A stretch of 34,313 bases of DNA from Lachnospiraceae bacterium (GCA_022510685.1 JAFLTA010000030.1:1-34313); one strand, 5' to 3'; counted from the first letter of the stretch, positions 23,514 to 31,242 are shown. Program-made: numbers and translations. Notes: generated by a model from the sequence alone, not told the origin.

Positions 23514-26209
23514 TGTTTAAGAAATTGAAAAACATGATAGCAGACAGAACCCTGGAAGTAAATGAACGCATTTTCCGTATCATCATTTTATTGGGAACGA
23601 TTGCCGCTATTGCAGGAATCGTGGAATCCATTGTATTAGTAGATATCCATGGTATATTAATTCCCTTGGTCATTATGTTGGGAGTAATGATAACAGCCAT
23701 GATAGCCACATTTAAATATCGACTGTTGCATTTTTCTTCTATTGTGTTGGGATTGTTTATTATTGTTGTAGTATTTCCGGAAATGTTTATCTACAGCGGA
23801 GGTTTGGGCGGAGGCGCATCTGTCTGGTTTTCGTTGGGGCTTTTCTATGTATTTCTGATGTTTTCCGGAAAAGAACTGGTATTTTTCGTCGGATTATCCG
23901 TGGTCGCAGATACTCTGACATATTGGTATACATATAGCCACCCGAATGTGATTGTTGCTCTGGCAGACCGGCAGACGGAGTTTACGGATTCACTTTTTTC
24001 TGTATTGGCAGTAGGTCTGGTTGGAGGATGTATCTGTCGGTTCCAGATTGTTATGTACAATCGAGAGCGCGATTTGGTTCAGAAACAGAATGAAGAATTG
24101 GAGCGACTGAGTAAGACGAAGAATCGTTTTTTTGCCAATATGAGCCATGAAATCCGTACACCGATTAATTCTATCATCGGATGGAATGAGATGATACTGC
24201 GCCAAAATCCGGATGACGAAATTAAAGAGTATGCAGAGAATGTACAAAGTGCCAGTGATATGTTGCTGAATCTTATTAATGATATTTTGGATATGTCTCA
24301 GATTGAGATGCAGAAAATGGAAATCATTCCGATACAATATCAGCCCAGACAATTGATAGAAGATTTGGTCAGCCTGATTCAGATTCGTGTGCGTGCTAAG
24401 AAATTGACCTTGAATGTGGACGTGGATGAAAATCTGCCGACGACTTTATACGGTGATGAGAAACGTTTGAAACAGATTATATTGAATCTGCTTACAAATG
24501 CGGTGAAGTATACGGAAAAAGGAAGCATCACCCTGACTGTCAGCCTGGATGAGGATGCCGGTGAGGGAATGGCAAAACTGAAATTTTCCGTAGTGGATAC
24601 GGGAATCGGTATTCGCAAGGAAGATTTAGGCTCTTTGTACAATGCCTTTCAACGTATTGATGCACAGAAAAATATTCGCGTTGAGGGCAGTGGTCTTGGG
24701 CTTGCAATTGCGAAGCAGTTGTTAGATATGATGGATGGGGAAATAGCGGTAGACAGCATATATACGAAAGGCTCTGTCTTTACAGTGACTCTGGAGCAAA
24801 AAATCATTGATTCCACACCGGTTGGGGTGGTGGATTTTCTGGCTGGGAATCATCAGCATAAAGACAGTTCGTATCAGCAATTGTTTGAAGCGCCGGAGGC
24901 GCGAGTGCTTATCGTGGATGATAACAGCATGAATGGCAAGATTGCAGCAAATCTTTTGAAGTATACCAGAGTACAGATAGATATCGTGAGCAGTGGTGCG
25001 GAATGTTTGAAAAAGACGAAGGAAAAATACTATCATGTCATCCTTATGGATTATATGATGCCCGGTATGAACGGTGCAGAAACGCTGAAAGCGTTACGAA
25101 AACAGGAAAATGGTCTCTGTAAATTTTCTGCTGTAATCGTTCTGACAGCAAGCTCCGCCTCAGAGGCAGAACAAATTTATGAGGAAAACGGTTTTGATAG
25201 TTACATGGAAAAACCCATTGTGGGAAAAAGTTTGGAAGAAGAAGTGTTGCGATTTCTGCCGGGGGATATTATAGAATACAGTGCTAATATGGATTCCGAA
25301 GATGTAGAATACAAGTCGGATATTCAGAGAATGAGCCAGCATAAACGGAAGAAAATTTACATTACTACAGATTGTGTATGTGATTTGCCGGAAGAAGTAT
25401 TAGAGCAGATGGACATTAAGGTTATGTATCTGTACATAAAAACGGACACCGGACGTTTCATGGATACGGTGGAGATTAACTCTGATAATCTGAGTCAGTA
25501 TATGAAGGAAAACGGACGATTTGCCAAGGCAGATAGTAGCTCCGTCTCAGAGTATGAAGATTTCTTTGCAGAAGCGTTGACGCAGGCAGACGAAGTCGTT
25601 CATGTCTCCATGGCTAAGAATGCCGGAAAGAGTTATCATATGGCGGTTTCAGCAGCAGCCGGTTTTGACCATGTACACGTAATCGATTCCGGTCATATTT
25701 CCAGTGGACAGGGACTGCTTGTTATGTATGCTGCCAGACTCGCCATTGAAGGGTGCGGTTCAGCAGAAATCTGTGAAAAAGTGGATGAGATGAAGAATAA
25801 TATCCGAACCAGAATCTTCATGCCGACGATGCGGGAATTTGCTGCCAATGGATACACCAGTGCGCTTATGGGAAGAATCGCAGAAACATTTCATCTGCGT
25901 ACCATTCTTAAAATGTCACAGAGCCGTGTGTCGATTTCAAGGATTACAGTGGGTGACTGGAACTATTGTGTGAAGCGTTTTATTCATAATCATGTGAGAA
26001 AACGCAAGAAAATCAATAAGGATATTGTGTTTGTAACCTATGTGGGATGCAATGTCAAAGAGCAGGAAATGATTCGGCAGGAAATTCAGAAAAAGGTGGA
26101 ATTTCAACAGATTGTGATGCGAAGGTCTTCATTCTCCTGTGCTTGTAACTGTGGAATGGGGGCGGTTTCTGTTTCGTACTTTAGAGGGGTGGAGGATGAA
26201 AAGGAATAA
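23513..26209 (+). CDS. Membrane hybrid histidine kinase fused to a C-terminal DegV domain
   Basis: An 898-residue protein. Residues 1-185 hold about six membrane helices, followed by a short coiled coil. HisKA has H212 in NMSHEIRTP. HATPase has NLLTNAVKYT, DTGIGI and GSGLGLAIA. The receiver has D513 in LMDYMMPGMNG and Lys in MEKPI. From about residue 614 to the end is a full-length DegV domain: ITTDCVCDLPEEV, VSMAKNAGKSYHMA, HVIDSGHISSGQGLLVMYAA and GMGAVSVSYF. Stand-alone DegV/FakB proteins bind fatty acids for the FakA kinase. Here two cysteine groups (C621, C623 and C876, C878, C880) stand where the family has a Ser and a His-Gly-Pro-Gly loop. It has no HPt of its own, but the coupled upstream gene does. 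Frame and sequence are continuous through the junction, with no sign of frameshift. Confidence 0.93.
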   Translation: MFKKLKNMIADRTLEVNERIFRIIILLGTIAAIAGIVESIVLVDIHGILIPLVIMLGVMITAMIATFKYRLLHFSSIVLGLFIIVVVFPEMFIYSGGLGGGASVWFSLGLFYVFLMFSGKELVFFVGLSVVADTLTYWYTYSHPNVIVALADRQTEFTDSLFSVLAVGLVGGCICRFQIVMYNRERDLVQKQNEELERLSKTKNRFFANMSHEIRTPINSIIGWNEMILRQNPDDEIKEYAENVQSASDMLLNLINDILDMSQIEMQKMEIIPIQYQPRQLIEDLVSLIQIRVRAKKLTLNVDVDENLPTTLYGDEKRLKQIILNLLTNAVKYTEKGSITLTVSLDEDAGEGMAKLKFSVVDTGIGIRKEDLGSLYNAFQRIDAQKNIRVEGSGLGLAIAKQLLDMMDGEIAVDSIYTKGSVFTVTLEQKIIDSTPVGVVDFLAGNHQHKDSSYQQLFEAPEARVLIVDDNSMNGKIAANLLKYTRVQIDIVSSGAECLKKTKEKYYHVILMDYMMPGMNGAETLKALRKQENGLCKFSAVIVLTASSASEAEQIYEENGFDSYMEKPIVGKSLEEEVLRFLPGDIIEYSANMDSEDVEYKSDIQRMSQHKRKKIYITTDCVCDLPEEVLEQMDIKVMYLYIKTDTGRFMDTVEINSDNLSQYMKENGRFAKADSSSVSEYEDFFAEALTQADEVVHVSMAKNAGKSYHMAVSAAAGFDHVHVIDSGHISSGQGLLVMYAARLAIEGCGSAEICEKVDEMKNNIRTRIFMPTMREFAANGYTSALMGRIAETFHLRTILKMSQSRVSISRITVGDWNYCVKRFIHNHVRKRKKINKDIVFVTYVGCNVKEQEMIRQEIQKKVEFQQIVMRRSSFSCACNCGMGAVSVSYFRGVEDEKE

Positions 26210-26849
26210 AGCATTGTCAGAAATGTCCCTGGAGGAATTGTGGAGGTTATTTCCCATCTTTCTTACAGAGCATAATGAAGATTGGAATGACTGGTATGAG
26301 GAGGAGCGTAAAAGACTGACCGGTATCTTCAGTGCAGCCGGATTTGAGTGTAACAAAGCTTCTATGGGGCAGAATGGCAGTGAACTGAAAATACATCATA
26401 TTGGCAGTACGGCAATTAAGGGGATATGGGCAAAACCAATTGTTGATATTCTTGTAGAGGTTAGGAAAAAGCCGGGGGATGATATAGGTTTTAGCGGTGG
26501 AGAGTTTTCTGTTTCCCTAGAGTATGTGAAAGATGTACTGATGCAAAATGGTTATCTTTGTATGTCGGAACAGGCGGACAGAATGTCCTTTTGCCTTGGC
26601 TATACAGAAGAAGGATTTGCTGAACGAGTATTTCATCTTCATTTGAGATGGGATGGGGATAACGATGAACTTTATTTTCGGGATTATATGAATGATAATC
26701 CTAAACCGGCAAAGCAATATGAGGAATTGAAACTGCGTTTGTGGAAGCAATACGAGCATGATAGGGATGGATATACAAATGCTAAGGGAGAATTTGTGAG
26801 TCGTTATACAGATATGGCGAAAAGGGAGTATGGGAATCGAAATCTATGA
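26196..26849 (+). CDS. GrpB (UPF0157) family nucleotidyltransferase-like protein
   Basis: A 217-residue protein of the GrpB/UPF0157 family, a branch of the nucleotidyltransferase fold. Visible motifs are LKIHHIGSTAIKGIWAKPIVDILVEV (GST followed by the acidic PIVDI), RVFHLHLRW and YFRDYMNDNP, then AKQYEELKLRLW. Substrates are unknown, and some members sit fused to CoaE in other bacteria. The frame is open upstream to 26139, but ATG 26196 fits the family start and has GAGGGG 6 nt before it. The first 14 bases overlap the end of the DegV-kinase gene in another frame, so it is probably in the same transcript. A functional tie to the kinase is not evident. Confidence 0.87.
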   Translation: MKRNKALSEMSLEELWRLFPIFLTEHNEDWNDWYEEERKRLTGIFSAAGFECNKASMGQNGSELKIHHIGSTAIKGIWAKPIVDILVEVRKKPGDDIGFSGGEFSVSLEYVKDVLMQNGYLCMSEQADRMSFCLGYTEEGFAERVFHLHLRWDGDNDELYFRDYMNDNPKPAKQYEELKLRLWKQYEHDRDGYTNAKGEFVSRYTDMAKREYGNRNL

Positions 26850-26971
26850 ATTGTGATACCATTCGAAGTTTTCTTTTTGGGACACGAATCCTATCAGGAA
26901 ATTATTTGAGTGATTAGGGCAATTGGGAGTGACGCAATAGATAGAAGGCAGGACACAGGAGGAAAATACCA

Positions 26972-28516
26972 ATGGAACAGGAAAAAGTAATTGTCATTGA
27001 TTTTGGTGGACAGTATAACCAGCTGGTGGCAAGGCGAGTGAGAGAATGTAACGTTTACTGTGAAATATATTCTTACCGCACGGAGTTGGATAAGATTAAA
27101 GAGATGAATCCTAAGGGAATCATTTTGACAGGCGGTCCTAATAGTTGCTACGAGGCAGACTCCCCCACTTATCAAAAAGAGTTGTTCGAGATTGGTGTCC
27201 CGATTTTGGGACTATGTTATGGCGCCCAGATTATGAATCTGATACTGGGTGGCAAGGTAGAAAAAGCACCAGTCAGGGAATATGGAAAGATTAACGTCAA
27301 TGTGGACATCAATTCACCATTGTTTACGGATGTATCACCCAGGACTATTTGCTGGATGAGCCATAATGATTATATTTCCGAGGTGGCACCGGGCTTTGAA
27401 ATCGTTGCCCATACGGATGACTGCCCTGTGGCAGCCGCTCAAAATTTAGAGAAAAAATTATTTGCCATTCAGTTTCATCCGGAAGTGCTACATACTCCGG
27501 AGGGTACAAAAATGCTGTATAACTTCGTACGCAATATTTGTGGTTGTGCCGGTACCTGGCGTATGGATTCCTTTGTGGAACAATCTATCAAAACAATCCG
27601 GGCGAAAGTCGGGGACGGCAAGGTGCTCTGTGCCCTGTCCGGTGGAGTGGATTCCAGCGTCGCTGCCGTAATGCTTGCCAAAGCAATCGGAAAACAGCTC
27701 ACCTGTGTTTTTGTGGACCACGGTCTCCTTCGCAAAAATGAGGGCGATGAGGTGGAGGAAGTCTTCGGACCAAACGGTCCCTACGACTTAAACTTCATCC
27801 GTGTCAATGCACAGGAGCGTTATTATAGCAAACTGGCAGGAGTAACTGAGCCGGAGAAGAAGCGAAAAATTATCGGAGAAGAATTTATCCGTGTATTTGA
27901 GGAGGAGGCTAAGAAAATCGGCACAGTGGACTTCCTGGTGCAGGGAACTATTTATCCTGATGTGGTGGAAAGTGGTCTGGGGGGTGAGTCAGCGGTCATA
28001 AAATCCCACCACAATGTAGGAGGTCTGCCTGACTACGTAGATTTTAAGGAAATCATAGAACCTCTTCGGGACTTATTCAAGGATGAGGTGCGTAAGGCTG
28101 GTCTGGAAATGGGAATCCCCGAAAAACTGGTATTCCGTCAGCCGTTCCCAGGACCGGGGCTTGGTATTCGTATCATTGGAGAAGTCACCGCGGAAAAGGT
28201 ACGTATTGTGCAGGATGCCGATGCCATTTACCGGGAGGAAATTGCCAACGCCGGACTGGATAAGAGCATCGGTCAGTACTTTGCAGCCCTGACCAATATG
28301 CGCAGCGTAGGGGTCATGGGGGATGAGAGAACCTATGACTATGCTGTTGCTCTGCGGGCAGTGAATACCATAGACTTCATGACAGCAGAAAGCGCAGAGA
28401 TTCCCTGGGAGGTGCTGCAGAAGGTGACCAGCAGAATAGTGAATGAGGTCAAAGGGGTCAATCGAGTTTTCTACGATCTCACAGGGAAGCCTCCAGGGAC
28501 GATAGAGTTTGAGTGA
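26972..28516 (+). CDS. guaA: GMP synthase (glutamine-hydrolysing)
   Basis: Converts XMP to GMP using ATP and glutamine. At 514 residues it has the normal single-chain length. The N-terminal glutamine amidotransferase has the nucleophile Cys in [10 protein letters not shown] and His/Glu in [13 protein letters not shown]. The ATP pyrophosphatase P-loop is [12 protein letters not shown]. The C-terminal dimer domain contains [14 protein letters not shown] and ends [10 protein letters not shown], the expected C-terminus. AGGAGG lies 11 nt before ATG. I looked for a purine riboswitch in the 122-nt upstream gap and saw none. It marks the end of the ordinary chromosomal stretch, since decayed sequence begins right after the stop. 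Confidence 0.98.
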   Translation: MEQEKVIVIDFGGQYNQLVARRVRECNVYCEIYSYRTELDKIKEMNPKGIILTGGPNSCYEADSPTYQKELFEIGVPILGLCYGAQIMNLILGGKVEKAPVREYGKINVNVDINSPLFTDVSPRTICWMSHNDYISEVAPGFEIVAHTDDCPVAAAQNLEKKLFAIQFHPEVLHTPEGTKMLYNFVRNICGCAGTWRMDSFVEQSIKTIRAKVGDGKVLCALSGGVDSSVAAVMLAKAIGKQLTCVFVDHGLLRKNEGDEVEEVFGPNGPYDLNFIRVNAQERYYSKLAGVTEPEKKRKIIGEEFIRVFEEEAKKIGTVDFLVQGTIYPDVVESGLGGESAVIKSHHNVGGLPDYVDFKEIIEPLRDLFKDEVRKAGLEMGIPEKLVFRQPFPGPGLGIRIIGEVTAEKVRIVQDADAIYREEIANAGLDKSIGQYFAALTNMRSVGVMGDERTYDYAVALRAVNTIDFMTAESAEIPWEVLQKVTSRIVNEVKGVNRVFYDLTGKPPGTIEFE

Positions 28517-28519
28517 TGA

Positions 28520-28636
28520 AAATCAGATGGTGAAGTACCTGATGATTTATTGAAGGAATTGCTGGATAAATCGTATCGACTTGTGCCTGGAGGATTTAGT
28601 AAAAAGAAACAGCGGGAAATATTGGAGATGGCTTAG
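28520..28636 (+). pseudogene. C-terminal remnant of a MmcQ/YjbR-family gene
   Basis: Directly after the guaA stop, and in its frame after a second stop, the sequence reads SDGEVPDDLLKELLDKSY followed by RLVPGGFSKKKQREILEMA and a stop. This resembles the C-terminal end of MmcQ/YjbR DNA-binding-like proteins. There is no start codon and no N-terminal part, so it is a truncated relic. Family assignment is from memory of the motif. Confidence 0.5.
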
Positions 28637-28730
28637 ATATGGAGAAAAACAAAATATAAATTATGTTGCAGTTCGAGGAAAAGGACATCTGAAGAATCAG
28701 ATTTTCAGTTAGCAGCAAAGGCGTTTAAAG
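28637..28730 (+). other. Decayed coding-like stretch between the guaA remnant and the inverted repeat
   Basis: Two frames give coding-like but broken peptides: NINYVAVRGKGHLKNQIFS with a stop, and in the next frame TSEESDFQLAAKAFKDL ending in TAA at about 28738. No start and no intact gene is present. It is most likely worn-out coding DNA at the edge of the accessory region. Confidence 0.35.
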
Positions 28731-28770
28731 ATTTATAACACCCGGGCGGATACGCCCGGGTGTTATAAAT
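28731..28770. terminator. 18-bp perfect inverted repeat, probable bidirectional terminator
   Basis: Positions 28731-28748 pair without mismatch with 28753-28770 around a 4-nt loop. The core is G/C rich (ACACCCGGGCG) and the ends are A/T rich, so the stem itself supplies a short U-rich 3' arm in both directions. It lies 43 nt past the stop of the - strand repeat-protein gene. A role as an element end cannot be excluded. Confidence 0.6.
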
Positions 28771-28812
28771 CAGAATCTGGTATTATCTCCATTGGCCTAA
28801 TTTTTTATTGCA

Positions 28813-30168
28813 TTACTTTTTCGTTCTCGGTACTATCATCTTGCTATATGGTCCATAGAGTTTTTTGCCATTTACTTTCCTGTATGCCCGTATTTTTACA
28901 CAATAGTTCGTTTGGGGTTTCAGTTTTTTGATAGTCGTTTTCGTCGTTGTGCCCTTGTTGATATTTATAGTCTTCTTGCCTTTAAATTTACCATTGGTTG
29001 CGTAAACAATCTGATAGCCGGTAGCATAGTCGTCCGCTTTCCAGTTTAGTGTTATTTTTTTCCTGTTTATTACTGATTTGGCCCATTTGACCCTATCCGG
29101 TGCCCGTTTTTCGTCTGTCAGGATTGACACATATGAACTTAACACATATGCGGTATTTCCGCCGCTGTGCGAATACAGGATTTTATAAAATGTAAAATTA
29201 TTATCAACTACATGTTTTTCATATACATATACCTCTGTGTTTCTCTTTATTTGTGAGAGAAGATAGATGTTTTTAGGAATTGACGTGGAATATACCTCTG
29301 CGTATTTACCACAGTTCATAGGAGGGGCTATTTTGCCAAGAAGGAGTTTCGATGTCTCCTTTTTTTTCGCGCACAATTCACAGATGATGGTGCAAGCTCC
29401 TTTTTTTGTTTTTGTGGGCTTCGTTACCTTACTCGTCCACTTGTGGGCATTCTTGTCTATTGGAATTTTCTCTGTCCTCGTCTCATCACACGTCAAACAC
29501 CTATATTCCTGAATTCCCGTAGTCGTACAGGTTGGTTTCTTTGTAACCCTGCTCTTATACCAGAAGGGCGTCGTTCCCTTCGCCGGTATTTCCTCAGTTT
29601 TTGTTCCCTTGCACTTAGAGCAGGTATAAGTCTTCACACCCGGCTTATCGCAGGTTGCCTGCGTAGTTATCTTTCCATTATCCCATGTGTGGCTGGGTGG
29701 AATTTCCTCAGTTTTTGTTTCCTTGCACTTAGAGCAGGTATAAACCTTTTCACCCGGTTCCGTGCACGTTCGATGTGCAGTTGTTTTTCCATTACCCCAA
29801 CTGTGGCCGTTTGGTGGAATTTCCTCAGTTCTTGTTTTCTTGCACTTAGAGCAGGTATAAACCTTTTCACCCGGTTCCGTGCACGTTGGCTGTGCAGTTG
29901 TATTCCCAGTATTCCAACTGTGGACGGGGGCTACTTCCTCAGTTTTTGTTCCACTGCATTTTAAGCATTTATAAGTTATTGTGCCCGGTTCCGTGCACGT
30001 TGGCTGAGCGGTTATGGTCCCAAAATTCCATTTATGATCACAGTCTGCGGTTTCTCCTGTATTCCCGGTATCTGTTGCAAATGCGGTCATGTTCTGCACC
30101 GTAATGCAAAGTGCCATTGCCATGAATAATCCCAGAATCCACTGGAATACGATTTTGTTGTTTTTCAT
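28813..30168 (-). CDS. Secreted Cys-x-x-Cys repeat protein with C-terminal fibronectin type III-like domain
   Basis: A 451-residue exported protein. A signal peptide (about residues 1-31, cut after AFA) is followed by six tandem units of 34-43 residues (about residues 43-275). Each is built as H-x-W...pTC..pG...Y.C..C...kteeIP, with three Cys in most units, and the sixth is degenerate. Then comes an SH3-like segment (about 285-350, ending GGNTAYVLSSYVSIL) and a fibronectin type III-like domain (RVKWAKSVINRKKITLNW ... YCVKIRAYRKVNGKKLYGPYS). There is no sortase motif or membrane anchor at the end. Such Cys repeats occur in surface proteins of gut Clostridia. Metal binding or adhesion is inference. 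A good ribosome site (AAGGAGAAAG) precedes ATG. Confidence 0.85.
   Translation of the reverse strand: MKNNKIVFQWILGLFMAMALCITVQNMTAFATDTGNTGETADCDHKWNFGTITAQPTCTEPGTITYKCLKCSGTKTEEVAPVHSWNTGNTTAQPTCTEPGEKVYTCSKCKKTRTEEIPPNGHSWGNGKTTAHRTCTEPGEKVYTCSKCKETKTEEIPPSHTWDNGKITTQATCDKPGVKTYTCSKCKGTKTEEIPAKGTTPFWYKSRVTKKPTCTTTGIQEYRCLTCDETRTEKIPIDKNAHKWTSKVTKPTKTKKGACTIICELCAKKKETSKLLLGKIAPPMNCGKYAEVYSTSIPKNIYLLSQIKRNTEVYVYEKHVVDNNFTFYKILYSHSGGNTAYVLSSYVSILTDEKRAPDRVKWAKSVINRKKITLNWKADDYATGYQIVYATNGKFKGKKTININKGTTTKTTIKKLKPQTNYCVKIRAYRKVNGKKLYGPYSKMIVPRTKK
29344..30042 (-). repeat. Tandem repeat array inside the secreted protein gene (six units of about 105-130 bp)
   Basis: The units encoding the Cys-x-x-Cys repeats are also similar as DNA. 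For example, CCCGGTTCCGTGCACGTT occurs, with little change, three times between 29750 and 30003. Units two and three are the most alike, suggesting recent duplication. Unit number may vary between strains. Confidence 0.8.
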
Positions 30169-30222
30169 GATATCTTTCTCCTTTTCTTTTTATAAATTTT
30201 CTAAAGTCCTGCCGTTATTGAA

Positions 30223-30270
30223 GTGAACCCCTTTTGTTAGACAAACAAATGTATAACGAAAGGGGTTCAC
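30223..30270. repeat. 17-bp inverted repeat in the leader of the secreted repeat protein
   Basis: GTGAACCCCTTTTGTTA (30223-30239) pairs with 30254-30270 with a single mismatch, around a 14-nt loop. It lies between the predicted promoter and the start codon on the - strand. No T run follows in either direction, so it is a protein-binding site or mRNA hairpin rather than a terminator. Confidence 0.6.
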
Positions 30271-30358
30271 ATTAGTCTCGCAAACTAGGCGGCTATTTCA
30301 ATAGCTTAATTATTTCGGACCAGCCATCTATGGGTGGCACCTTTTATTGTCTGGCTTT

Positions 30359-30387
30359 AATATACCATAATCTATCAGAGACTTCAA
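30359..30387 (-). promoter_or_regulatory. Promoter of the secreted repeat protein gene
   Basis: Reading the - strand: TTGAAG (30387-30382), 17-nt spacer, TATATT (30364-30359). This gives an unusually long 5' leader of about 184 nt before the ATG. The stretch 30169-30497 holds this promoter, the leader with its inverted repeat, and no ORF. Confidence 0.65.
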
Positions 30388-30497
30388 GCATCTTTTTTGG
30401 AGGTGATAGGAATAGCCATAGAATTTTATATTGATTTTTATGTCAAAAAAAGTTGCTTTCTTTGCTTTTTTAAGTTCTATTCTAGTTCTAAAAATGG

Positions 30498-30716
30498 TTA
30501 TTTAAGGTTATTGTCAAGGGGCATAAATAGGGGCTTGAGGTATTCTTGAAGTGCTTCTTTGGTGATACGGTATCTTTTGCCTGAAACACGGAAAGATTCT
30601 ATGTATTTTTCTTTTAGTAGAAATAATGCCGTTGGTTTGCTGATCTGTAGTATTTCTTGTAGTTCTTTACGTGTCATGATTGCCGGTATTTCCGTATAAC
30701 GGTATTTTGTTCTCAC
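30498..30716 (-). CDS. Small excisionase-like helix-turn-helix protein
   Basis: About 72 residues with one winged helix-turn-helix of the excisionase/MerR-like type: MTRKELQEILQISKPTALFLLKEKYIESFRVSGKRYRITKEALQEYLKP. The pattern of helix, KPTALFLL recognition helix, then a wing leading into the R-x-t-k-e-a-L-x-e-Y-l end is typical of excisionases and related regulators. The frame opens with a TTG at 30728, but the ribosome site GGAAGGAG abuts that codon. GTG 30716, 12 nt away, is a more likely start. No integrase gene is in the window, so a role in excision is only possible. Confidence 0.65.
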   Translation of the reverse strand: MRTKYRYTEIPAIMTRKELQEILQISKPTALFLLKEKYIESFRVSGKRYRITKEALQEYLKPLFMPLDNNLK

Positions 30717-30837
30717 AATGATATTCAACTCCTTCCATATGATAAATGTAAATCGGTAAACAATAGGTACATAATGGTCAAATTAGGTCGTTCTTAGGAA
30801 AATGATTTGTTAATAGAAAGCGAAGAATGTGACAAAA

Positions 30838-30871
30838 GAAAAAACGACTAATTGATGAACTAGCAATTAGT
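30838..30871 (-). terminator. Terminator of the XRE regulator gene
   Basis: On the - strand, an 8-bp stem (30871-30864 with 30854-30847) with a 9-nt loop is followed by CGTTTTTTC. The stem overlaps the stop codon of the regulator gene. Confidence 0.7.
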
Positions 30872-31169
30872 TGATAGAAAGAGTGTCTATAAATGCTGCT
30901 AGAGCTTTTCTTTGTTCGGGGGTCATTAGATATATTTTTTCAATTAAAGGATCTTGTTTAAACGTGTTATCATTATCATAGGAGAAGAATGTTGCTAAAG
31001 ATATTTTCAATGCCCCACATATAAGGGAAATGATTTCCACAGAGGGTTTTTTGTTTCCGAGTTCAACATCCCGCAGATATGCTTGGCTTATTCCTGCCAT
31101 GTTAGCCAGTTTATTCACCGACCAGCCTTTTGATACTCTTAACTGTGTAATTCGTTCATTGACAGTCAT
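30867..31169 (-). CDS. XRE-family transcriptional regulator
   Basis: A 100-residue Cro/cI-type DNA-binding protein. The helix-turn-helix spans about residues 4-60 (ERITQLRVSKGWSVNKLANMAGISQAYLRDVELGNKKPSVEIISLI), followed by a short C-terminal helical part (LMTPEQRKALAAFIDTL) likely for dimerisation. It is transcribed away from a + strand cluster. The shared intergenic region carries two matching palindromes overlapping promoters in both directions, so it very probably represses itself and that cluster. AAGGAGG lies 7 nt before the ATG. Confidence 0.88.
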   Translation of the reverse strand: MTVNERITQLRVSKGWSVNKLANMAGISQAYLRDVELGNKKPSVEIISLICGALKISLATFFSYDNDNTFKQDPLIEKIYLMTPEQRKALAAFIDTLSIN

Positions 31170-31183
31170 GGGTAGCCCTCCTT

Positions 31184-31212
31184 ATTTTATCTCTATAGAG
31201 ATATGGTATCAA
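31184..31212 (-). promoter_or_regulatory. Candidate autoregulated promoter of the XRE gene
   Basis: On the - strand: TTGATA (31212-31207), 17-nt spacer, TAAAAT (31189-31184). The spacer contains the palindrome. A start about 7 nt past the -10 would fall inside the ribosome site, giving a nearly leaderless mRNA. The assignment is therefore less sure than for its + strand twin. Confidence 0.5.
31188..31203. promoter_or_regulatory. Operator palindrome 1 (XRE regulator)
   Basis: TATCTCTATAGAGATA is a perfect 16-bp palindrome placed between the -35 and -10 of the - strand promoter. It shares the 14-bp core ATCTCTATAGAGAT with the second site. Centre-to-centre distance is 63 bp, six helical turns. 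Confidence 0.8.
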
Positions 31213-31242
31213 AAATATAATGCCATTATTACTCTTTTTGAG

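Noticed and set aside
26850..26971. Purine riboswitch upstream of guaA
   Set aside because: No conserved purine-aptamer core or loop-loop motifs could be found in the 122-nt gap.
28731..28770. Transposon terminal repeat
   Set aside because: It is a single palindrome with a 4-nt loop and no matching copy or target duplication nearby. A terminator for the - strand gene is the simpler reading.
30325..30352. T-box riboswitch: GGGTGGCACC on the + strand
   Set aside because: The core decamer is present, but the following CGCG, the specifier stem and a terminator are absent, and no + strand gene follows. A 9-10-base chance match in 34 kb is not rare.
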